9,277 bases of DNA from Bacillota bacterium (GTDB lineage: Bacteria > Bacillota > Bacilli > Bacillales_B > DSM-18226), in NCBI GenBank assembly GCA_030705665.1, contig JAUZQA010000124.1:1-9277 (forward strand), written 5' to 3'. Both the position numbers and the translations under genes were made by a program. Shown in pieces: positions 1-8,288 of this stretch (within the stretch, counting starts at the first letter, position 1; each line of letters opens with the position of its first letter). The notes beneath the pieces were generated by a model, which did not search any database, was not told the DNA's origin, and was given only the letters and a program-made list of their open reading frames with translations.

Positions 1-33
1 GAATATATTCAAGAGGCAGGAGAAGAGCGATGA
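1..33 (+). CDS. atpF: F1Fo ATP synthase subunit b, C-terminal end only
   Basis: The first ten codons in frame 1 read EYIQEAGEER and are followed by TGA at 31-33. This fits the C-terminus of the peripheral-stalk b subunit, which precedes atpH in Bacillus atp operons. The TGA overlaps the ATG of atpH (ATGA arrangement), as expected for translationally coupled neighbours. Subunit b is an N-terminally membrane-anchored helical dimer that links Fo to F1 through the delta subunit. Only the tail is present because the window starts inside the gene. The call rests mainly on position and the in-frame stop; ten residues are too few for independent proof. Confidence 0.72.
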   Translation, partial: EYIQEAGEER

Positions 34-566
34 TGGGCTCAATGGTAGCAAGGCGCTACGCGTTAGCTCTTTTTCAACTCGTGAAGGAGCAGCAGCTTAT
101 TGATACAGTAGAAGAAGAACTTCGCGTAGTCAAAGAAGTCTTTTTTGTAAATGAAGATTTAAAAGCTGTACTGCAGTCTCCAAAAGTTTCAAGGGAAAAG
201 AAAAAAGCGATTTTATCCACTGCTTTTGCAGCTGTAAACCCGCTTGTATTAAATACATTGATGCTTTTGGTTGATCGGCATCGTGAGAATGAAATCATCG
301 ATGTGGCAAATGAGTTCAGTGAATTAGCAAATGAAGAACGCGGCATTGAGTCTGCGAACGTATACAGTGTTCGTCCATTGACCGATGAAGAAAGAACAGC
401 CTTATCTGTTTCTTTTGCAAAAAGAATCGGCAAAAAATCACTTCAAATTGAAAATATTGTTGAATCTGATTTATTGGGCGGCATTAAGATAAGAATTGGA
501 AATCGGATATTTGACGGCAGTTTGCGCGGCAAGCTGGAACGTCTTGAACGTACATTATTAGGCTAA
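30..566 (+). CDS. atpH: F1Fo ATP synthase subunit delta (OSCP family)
   Basis: This 178-residue protein has the length and pattern of bacterial ATP synthase delta. The N-terminal VARRYALALFQL stretch is the conserved first helix that contacts the alpha subunit N-terminus. The mid-region LMLLVDRHRENEI and the C-terminal ESDLLGGIKIRIGNRIFDGS are typical of the OSCP/delta family. Delta sits on top of F1 and joins it to the b-subunit stalk, so that alpha3beta3 does not turn with the rotor. The AGGAG at 18-22 is 7 bases before the ATG at 30. A second ATG directly follows at 33, so either could be the true start. The gene overlaps the end of atpF and lies 24 bp upstream of atpA. Confidence 0.96.
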   Translation: MMGSMVARRYALALFQLVKEQQLIDTVEEELRVVKEVFFVNEDLKAVLQSPKVSREKKKAILSTAFAAVNPLVLNTLMLLVDRHRENEIIDVANEFSELANEERGIESANVYSVRPLTDEERTALSVSFAKRIGKKSLQIENIVESDLLGGIKIRIGNRIFDGSLRGKLERLERTLLG

Positions 567-572
567 GTCTGA

Positions 573-2102
<1,530 letters not shown>

Positions 2103-2125
2103 TAGGTCTAATAAATTGAGGGTAT

Positions 2126-2155
2126 GAGCGCTCCTGAAATTTTGAGCGAGCGCTC
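2126..2155 (+). other. Hairpin in the atpA-atpG spacer
   Basis: The self-complementary octamer GAGCGCTC occurs at 2126-2133 and again at 2148-2155. The two copies can pair as an 8-bp stem around a 14-base loop. The second copy lies inside a 12-bp perfect palindrome (GCGAGCGCTCGC, 2146-2157) that could instead pair between molecules. No T tract follows, so this is not an intrinsic terminator. An effect on mRNA processing, stability or translation of atpG is conceivable but is inference only. Confidence 0.5.
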
Positions 2156-2185
2156 GCCTGAACATTCTTTGAAAACGGGTGGTGA

Positions 2186-3049
<864 letters not shown>

Positions 3050-3066
3050 GAATAATAAGAACAGTT

Positions 3067-3099
3067 AAGCCAGGGAGAAGAGATTCGCCATCCCTGCTT
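3067..3099 (+). other. Hairpin in the atpG-atpD spacer
   Basis: CAGGGA (3071-3076) pairs with TCCCTG (3091-3096). The stem can extend by AAG/CTT across a one-base bulge, giving about 9 bp around a 14-base loop, and it runs into TTTT (3098-3101). The T run is short, and atpD must be strongly expressed, so a full terminator is unlikely. A weak attenuator or a processing or stability element is possible. Confidence 0.4.
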
Positions 3100-3118
3100 T
3101 TGATTGCAGAGTAAGTAA

Positions 3119-4552
<1,434 letters not shown>

Positions 4553-4570
4553 TTCCTGCCAGGAGGGTAA

Positions 4571-4978
<408 letters not shown>

Positions 4979-4993
4979 AATTAGTAATAGAAC

Positions 4994-5025
4994 AGAGTCT
5001 TCCCATCGGGGAGGGCTCTTTTTTT
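4994..5025 (+). terminator. Rho-independent terminator of the atp operon
   Basis: An 11-bp stem (4994-5004 with 5009-5019, including two G-T wobbles) closes on a 4-base ATCG loop and runs into seven T residues (5019-5025). It stands 15 bp after the atpC stop. Its strength indicates that nuo genes are not read mainly from the atp promoter. Confidence 0.93.
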
Positions 5026-5141
5026 GGATTTTGTAATTAAATAAAGTGAAAGTGCCTAGAGAAGAAAATAAGAGCAGATTCTAGTAAAAAAATACTATGG
5101 CAAGGCAGAAAATTTTGAATTATTCTATAGTAGTAATAACC
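5026..5141. other. AT-rich spacer without a recognisable gene
   Basis: This stretch after the atp terminator is AT-rich. It holds only a loose TACTAT/ATAGTA inverted pair near 5092-5134. I see no convincing promoter, RNA gene or coding signal on either strand. Confidence 0.5.
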
Positions 5142-5272
5142 AAAAGATACTATCCCTTGAAAGCCAAATATTACACCCATGAAAGCACCCTTCGCCCCGA
5201 TCGAAAGGTGCTTTTTTAATAGAAAGAAACCACTATCAAGGGGGTGCTTGTAGGTCAAGAATAGTATCTTTT
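5142..5272. repeat. Inverted-repeat-bounded element of about 131 bp, MITE-like
   Basis: A perfect 12-bp inverted repeat, AAAAGATACTAT at 5142-5153 and ATAGTATCTTTT at 5261-5272, bounds the segment. It extends by a further CTTGA/TCAAG 5-bp match (5156-5160 with 5255-5259) across a small internal loop. The interior holds a terminator-like hairpin (5182-5217) and a second segment, GGGTGCTT at 5242-5249, that can also pair with the 5' arm of that hairpin. No transposase is visible. The size and terminal inverted repeats fit a miniature inverted-repeat element or an insertion-sequence remnant, or alternatively a structured RNA. I could not identify a target-site duplication. The family is not recognised. 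Confidence 0.5.
5182..5217 (+). terminator. Terminator-like hairpin inside the inverted-repeat element
   Basis: AAAGCACC (5182-5189) pairs with GGTGCTTT (5207-5214). After one C/A mismatch a further 4-bp TTCG/CGAA segment closes on a 7-base loop, and six T residues end at 5217. The shape is that of an intrinsic terminator. It lies more than 150 bp past the atpC terminator with no gene before it, so it may stop read-through or belong to the surrounding element. Confidence 0.6.
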
Positions 5273-5279
5273 AACAAAA

Positions 5280-5462
5280 GGCTCTGTTAAGGAAAATTAT
5301 TGATTTTTTAACGTGTTGATTGGAGCGGAAGGCACTTGACTCCTGCGGGAGTACGGGGCTGGGGAGACCCCACAGGCGCCATAGGCGCCGAGGAGGCTCC
5401 CCGGCACGCCCGCGGAAAGCAAGTGCCTGGAGCGGAAATCAACACCTCAACTTAACACAGCC
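5280..5462. repeat. Structured GC-rich intergenic repeat (Bacillaceae-type)
   Basis: The 183-bp element is bounded by near-perfect inverted ends, GGCTCTGTTAA (5280-5290) and TTAACACAGCC (5452-5462), with one mismatch. Inside are nested perfect stems: GTGTTGATT/AATCAACAC (5313-5321 with 5437-5445), GGCACTTG/CAAGTGCC (5331-5338 with 5420-5427) and GCGGG/CCCGC (5345-5349 with 5409-5413). The apical part carries GGGGAG/CTCCCC (5361-5366 with 5397-5402) and a GGCGCC-ATA-GGCGCC hairpin (5375-5389). The word GGAGCGGAA occurs as a direct repeat on both sides of the first internal loop (5322-5330 and 5429-5437). From memory this arrangement, with its GGAGCGGAA and CTCCTGCGGGA words, resembles a dispersed intergenic repeat common in Bacillaceae genomes. 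I cannot confirm the family or its function here. Confidence 0.72.
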
Positions 5463-5471
5463 ATTAAAAAA

Positions 5472-5477
5472 GAGGGG
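5472..5477 (+). promoter_or_regulatory. Ribosome binding site that selects the DUF952 start
   Basis: GAGGGG here directly abuts the first in-frame ATG (5478), leaving no spacing, but stands 9 bases before the second in-frame ATG (5487). The second is therefore the likelier start. Confidence 0.6.
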
Positions 5478-5486
5478 ATGGAATGT

Positions 5487-5837
5487 ATGGTAAATGAAAA
5501 TGTCATTGTTCACGTCACTCCGGGAAACTACTGGGAAACTGCAAAAACAAAGCATTACTTTTTACCAGAAAGTTTAAAGCGAAACGGCTACATCTCTTGT
5601 GCCACAGAAGAACAACTAGCAGACTCAGCACAATTTTTATATAAGGATAAGTTAAACCAGAAAATTCTTTACATCAAACAAGACAAAGTAACAGCACAAA
5701 TTGTCTACGAAGACATACACAAAACAGGTCAAGTTTTCCCACACATCTATGGTGCCCTTAATGTAGACGCTGTCATAAAAGTAGTCGACTTCAAGCCCGG
5801 CCCAAGCGGACAATTTGAGATCGCAAAACTTTCATAA
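5487..5837 (+). CDS. DUF952 family protein, function unknown
   Basis: This is a 116-residue soluble protein with no signal peptide or membrane segment. The layout matches the DUF952 family: an N-terminal strand with His9 (IVHVTPGNYW), a central GYISCATEEQ at residues 34-43, a YED segment at 74-76, and FPHIYGALNVDAVIKV near the C-terminus. As I recall, DUF952 domains have been grouped with the ADP-ribosyltransferase-like fold; no reaction is established. The commonest family form of the central motif is GFIHCST, so the His is replaced by Ser here, while the FPHIYG block is intact. The gene stands alone between two structured repeats and the nuo leader, and I find neither a clear promoter nor a terminator. 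An ATG at 5478 would add three residues (MEC) but fits the ribosome binding site poorly. Its insertion-like setting suggests a gene gained between atp and nuo, which is inference. Confidence 0.82.
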   Translation: MVNENVIVHVTPGNYWETAKTKHYFLPESLKRNGYISCATEEQLADSAQFLYKDKLNQKILYIKQDKVTAQIVYEDIHKTGQVFPHIYGALNVDAVIKVVDFKPGPSGQFEIAKLS

Positions 5838-5998
5838 AATAGAAAAGACGTGCATAAGTTAAAATGAGCCATGACTTTGTGAAAAAAATACAAACTCCTA
5901 AAGACAATGACAATTCTCACTGACAGACTAACTTTTTTAGTATTAAATAGTAGTGTTTGAACAGATGAAATAGTACCGAAAAATAAGTAAATAGACCT

Positions 5999-6031
5999 AG
6001 CGGGGTCGGGGTGGTGTCGCCCGTCCTCGCT
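5999..6031. other. GC-rich hairpin in the nuo upstream region
   Basis: AGCGGGG (5999-6005) pairs with CCTCGCT (6025-6031) with one wobble. After a mismatch, CGGG (6007-6010) pairs with CCCG (6020-6023) around a 9-base loop. An alternative fold pairs GGTGG (6010-6014) with CCACC (6033-6037). The patch stands out sharply from its AT-rich surroundings. No T tract follows, so it is not a standard terminator. It could be a repeat remnant or an RNA structure. Confidence 0.45.
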
Positions 6032-6051
6032 TCCACCGCGAAAAATGGTAT

Positions 6052-6069
6052 TTGTTCAGTTCTTAACAA
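6052..6069. promoter_or_regulatory. Possible Rex-type operator upstream of nuo
   Basis: The 18-base palindrome-like site TTGTTCAGTTCTTAACAA matches the Rex consensus TTGTGAA-N4-TTCACAA at 11 of 14 defined positions, including both outer TTGT/ACAA ends. Rex is the NADH/NAD+-sensing repressor of Gram-positive bacteria, and in B. subtilis it controls respiratory genes including ndh. A site about 60 bp before the -35 box of an NADH dehydrogenase operon is sensible biologically but rather far upstream for simple repression. Confidence 0.3.
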
Positions 6070-6125
6070 AGACTGAATTGTCAAAAAATATCATTGTCGG
6101 AATTTCCAATTTTATTGAACATTTA

Positions 6126-6154
6126 TCGACACCGATTTACAACAATGCTATAAT
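6126..6154 (+). promoter_or_regulatory. SigA-type promoter of the nuo operon
   Basis: The -35 box TCGACA (6126-6131; 5 of 6 to TTGACA) and a perfect -10 box TATAAT (6149-6154) are separated by the ideal 17 bases. TG at 6146-6147 gives an extended -10. Transcription should begin near 6161, leaving a leader of about 53 bases with a (TA)n tract at 6176-6188 and the ribosome binding site GGAGGG at 6200-6205 before nuoA. Confidence 0.85.
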
Positions 6155-6213
6155 GTATTCGGTTACACGTTTCATTATATATATATATCCTACAACGATG
6201 GAGGGAAAAAAGC

Positions 6214-6588
6214 ATGGGGCTACTGCATGTATATCAGAATAACTATCTGATAGTTTTTGCGTTCTTGTGTCTCGGGGTGTTGTTGCCGACAATTGCACTA
6301 TTTTTAGGGAAGCTTATGCGTCCAAAGCAGCCAAGTAGAATGAAAGCTTCCACATATGAGAGCGGTCTTGAACCATTTCACGATGCCCGTGTACAGTTCA
6401 ATGTCCGCTATTATATTTTTGCCCTGATGTTCGTAGTGTTTGATGTAGAAACAGTGTTTTTATATCCATGGGCCGTTGCCTACAATCATTTGGGTGTATT
6501 TGCATTAATCGAAATGTTAATTTTCGTTGTAATGCTGATCATTGGCCTTGCTTATGCTTGGAAGAAGAAGGTGTTAAAATGGATCTAA
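6214..6588 (+). CDS. nuoA: NADH-quinone oxidoreductase subunit A (complex I membrane subunit)
   Basis: The 124-residue subunit of proton-pumping NADH dehydrogenase has three predicted transmembrane helices at about residues 11-33, 64-87 and 93-116. The loop after helix 1 carries the conserved TYESGLEP (47-54) followed by [20 protein letters not shown]. This loop lies at the quinone-chamber junction between the membrane and peripheral arms, and the acidic residues in [12 protein letters not shown] of helix 2 belong to the proton-transfer path of the family. In many homologues the loop has YECG; Ser at this place is common in bacteria. GGAGGG (6200-6205) is 8 bases before the ATG. It is the first gene of the operon behind the promoter at 6126-6154, and its last codons overlap the start of nuoB. 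Confidence 0.98.
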   Translation: MGLLHVYQNNYLIVFAFLCLGVLLPTIALFLGKLMRPKQPSRMKASTYESGLEPFHDARVQFNVRYYIFALMFVVFDVETVFLYPWAVAYNHLGVFALIEMLIFVVMLIIGLAYAWKKKVLKWI

Positions 6589-7091
6589 ATTTGGACAATA
6601 TTTCACCGCAAGAAATGGAAGAATTGCGAAAAAATGTATTCTTAACGACGCTGGAGCAAGTGAAAGCATGGGCTAGAAGTGCATCTATCTACCCTGTAAC
6701 ATTTGGTCTTGCTTGTTGTGCAATCGAAATGATGGGTGTTGGTTCTTCCCACTATGACTTGGACCGTTTTGGATCGTTTTTCCGGGCATCACCGCGTCAA
6801 TCAGATGCCATGATCGTTTCTGGTACTGTTACGAAAAAAATGGCGCCTTTGCTACGCCGTATTTATGATCAAATGCCTGAACCAAAATGGGTCATTGCGA
6901 TGGGTTCATGTGCTACTGCAGGAGGTCCGTATGTAAGATCCTACTCCGTTGTTAAGGGAGTGGACCAGATTGTTCCTGTTGACGTCTATATTCCGGGATG
7001 TCCGCCAAACCCAGCTGCTTTAATATATGGAATCAATAAATTAAAGGAAAAAATTCGCTACGAAGCGAAAACTGGGAAGAAGGTGATCTAA
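6579..7091 (+). CDS. nuoB: NADH-quinone oxidoreductase subunit B (cluster N2 subunit)
   Basis: The 170-residue iron-sulfur subunit of the peripheral arm holds cluster N2, the [4Fe-4S] centre that hands electrons to quinone. All four ligands are present: the tandem pair Cys46-Cys47 in [10 protein letters not shown], Cys111 in [10 protein letters not shown] and Cys141 in IPGCPPNP. The start at 6579 is chosen because AGAAGGTG (6566-6573) lies 5 bases upstream and the N-terminus [12 protein letters not shown] then has the usual length. The open frame continues upstream to an ATG at 6468, but that part lies wholly inside nuoA and lacks family similarity. The 10-bp overlap with nuoA points to translational coupling. 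nuoC begins 3 bp after the stop. Confidence 0.98.
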   Translation: MDLNLDNISPQEMEELRKNVFLTTLEQVKAWARSASIYPVTFGLACCAIEMMGVGSSHYDLDRFGSFFRASPRQSDAMIVSGTVTKKMAPLLRRIYDQMPEPKWVIAMGSCATAGGPYVRSYSVVKGVDQIVPVDVYIPGCPPNPAALIYGINKLKEKIRYEAKTGKKVI

Positions 7092-7094
7092 CCA

Positions 7095-8285
7095 ATGAGC
7101 GGGGAAAAAGATCTCGAACAATTAAAGCGTGAAGCTGCAGAAAAGGCAAAAGCAGCAGCATTAGCTAAAAAACAGGCAAAACAAGCCGGTGGAGAAGCTC
7201 CAAAGCCAGCAGCAGAACCGCCAAAGGCTGAAGCCCCTAAAGCTGAAGATCCCGCAGATGCAAAGAAAGCAGCCGCCGCCGCCGCAAAAGCCGCTGCACT
7301 GGCGAAGAAAGCAGCGCAGGAAACTCCAGCAGCTGAGGCCCCAGCAGGTGATGATGCTGATTTAGCCAAGAAAAAAGCCGCAGCGGCCGCAAAAGCAAAA
7401 GCCGCCGCAGCAGCAAAAGCGAAACGTGAGGGTGCAGAAGCTCCGGCAGAGCAGCCAGATCAAGCCGCACCAGCAGGGGACGACGCAAAAGCAAAAGCCG
7501 CAGCAGCAGCCGCCGCAAAAGCGAAAGCAGCCGCAGCAGCAAAGGCCAAAGCCACAGCTCAAGCAAAAGCAGGGGGCACCGAAGCTGGTGATGATGAAAA
7601 AGCAAAAGCCATTGCCGCCGCAAAAGCAAAAGCCGCAGCAGCAGCCGCTGCAAAAGCAAAGGCAGGAGGCGCAGCAGCTGGTGGTGACGATGAAAAGGCA
7701 AAAGCAGTAGCCGCCGCAAAAGCGAAGGCAGCAGCCGCCGCAGCTGCAAGAAAGAAAGGCGGAGATCAAGCAGCAGAAGCACCAGCAGCACCAGCAGAAG
7801 AAGTTTCTCCAAAACAGCCTTTCCTTGATAAATATCGTAAAGTCATCGAAGAAAACCTTGGAACAGATGTACTAGAAGACTCCTATATCAATAAACTATC
7901 AAAACATGTTCCAACACTAGTAGCTAAGCGCGATACATATTACAAGCTGGCTCAATTTTTGAAATACAATGAGCTATTAAGCTTCGACTATCTCGTAGAG
8001 CTTCATGGAACCGACTTTGAAACACATATGGAAATTTATGCTCACTTCTATTCCTACAAAAATCGTCAAACCGTCGATTTGAAAGTTAAGATAGACCGTG
8101 ATGAACCAACGATCGAATCACTAGTGCCGATCTGGCCGGGAGCCAACTGGCCTGAATGTGAGGCATTTGATTTACTGGGCATTAAGTTTACAGGACATCC
8201 TGACCTGCATCGGATTTTGCTCGGAGAAGATTGGGTTGGCCATCCACTAAGAAAAGATTATAAGCCGCACGACGTGGAGGTGTAA
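7095..8285 (+). CDS. nuoC: NADH-quinone oxidoreductase subunit C with a long Ala/Lys-rich N-terminal tail
   Basis: This 396-residue protein has two parts. Residues about 240-396 form the complex I 30-kDa (NuoC) domain of the peripheral arm, recognisable by [52 protein letters not shown] and the terminal [13 protein letters not shown]. Residues 1-239 are a low-complexity tail of six Ala/Lys-rich helical blocks separated by acidic, Gly/Pro-rich linkers (repeat entry at 7128). Usual bacterial NuoC is roughly 150-220 residues; similar Ala/Lys tails occur, from memory, in other Bacillus NuoC proteins, so this is not a one-off fusion or assembly error. The reading frame is open throughout and joins the domain without a break. 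AAGGTGATCT at 7080-7089 serves as ribosome binding site for the ATG at 7095. Cys355 replaces the Arg of the family ERE motif. The tail's role is unknown. Confidence 0.96.
   Translation: MSGEKDLEQLKREAAEKAKAAALAKKQAKQAGGEAPKPAAEPPKAEAPKAEDPADAKKAAAAAAKAAALAKKAAQETPAAEAPAGDDADLAKKKAAAAAKAKAAAAAKAKREGAEAPAEQPDQAAPAGDDAKAKAAAAAAAKAKAAAAAKAKATAQAKAGGTEAGDDEKAKAIAAAKAKAAAAAAAKAKAGGAAAGGDDEKAKAVAAAKAKAAAAAAARKKGGDQAAEAPAAPAEEVSPKQPFLDKYRKVIEENLGTDVLEDSYINKLSKHVPTLVAKRDTYYKLAQFLKYNELLSFDYLVELHGTDFETHMEIYAHFYSYKNRQTVDLKVKIDRDEPTIESLVPIWPGANWPECEAFDLLGIKFTGHPDLHRILLGEDWVGHPLRKDYKPHDVEV
7128..7763 (+). repeat. Imperfect Ala/Lys-rich coding repeats in nuoC
   Basis: Six blocks of Ala/Lys sequence encode residues about 12-31, 54-74, 88-112, 129-159, 166-191 and 198-223. 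The last two are closest, both of the form [16 protein letters not shown] and starting 96 bp apart (7587 and 7683). GCA, GCC and AAA/AAG codons dominate but vary between copies. The protein pattern is thus better conserved than the DNA, suggesting selection rather than very recent slippage. The bias creates long false open frames on the opposite strand. Confidence 0.88.
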
Positions 8286-8288
8286 CCG

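Larger units (their letters stand above)
5838..6125. other. Non-coding leader region between the DUF952 gene and the nuo promoter
   Basis: About 290 AT-rich bases have no supported gene on either strand. They contain one GC-rich patch (5999-6040, annotated separately) and a palindrome resembling a Rex operator (6052-6069). A weak ACTAA/TTAGT hairpin at 5927-5941 has a T-rich loop but no T tract after it, so I do not call a terminator for the DUF952 gene. Confidence 0.55.

Noticed and set aside
5037..5258. 73-residue open frame on the - strand in the gap after atpC
   Set aside because: It runs through the inverted-repeat element and its hairpin, resembles no family I know, and lacks a convincing start context. 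It is most likely chance.
5271..5300. Promoter for the DUF952 gene with TTAACA as -35 and AATTAT as -10
   Set aside because: The boxes match weakly, the spacing is 18, and the start would lie inside the structured repeat. There is too little evidence to annotate it.
5903..5921. Fur- or PerR-like box in the region after the DUF952 gene
   Set aside because: Only about 9 of 14 positions agree with the 7-1-7 consensus, and no promoter lies next to it.
5957..5985. Possible promoter with TTGAAC as -35
   Set aside because: No acceptable -10 occurs at 16-18 bases, whereas a far better promoter exists at 6126-6154.
6045..6242. 65-residue open frame overlapping the nuo promoter and the nuoA start
   Set aside because: It contains the promoter and leader, has no good ribosome binding site, and overlaps nuoA in another frame.
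6468..6578. Upstream extension of nuoB to the ATG at 6468
   Set aside because: This part lies inside nuoA. The ATG at 6579 has a ribosome binding site and gives the normal NuoB length and N-terminus.
7128..7763. CRISPR-like or tandem non-coding repeat array
   Set aside because: The repeats are imperfect, in frame, and encode a continuous protein joined to a genuine NuoC domain. There are no unique spacers.
7237..7812. Long Leu-rich open frames opposite the nuoC tail (also 7088-7369 and 7362-7769 on the - strand, and 7426-7710 on the + strand)
   Set aside because: They mirror the GCN/AAR codon repeats of the Ala/Lys tail. Low-complexity coding sequence lacks stops in other frames, and these products have no family pattern or ribosome binding site.
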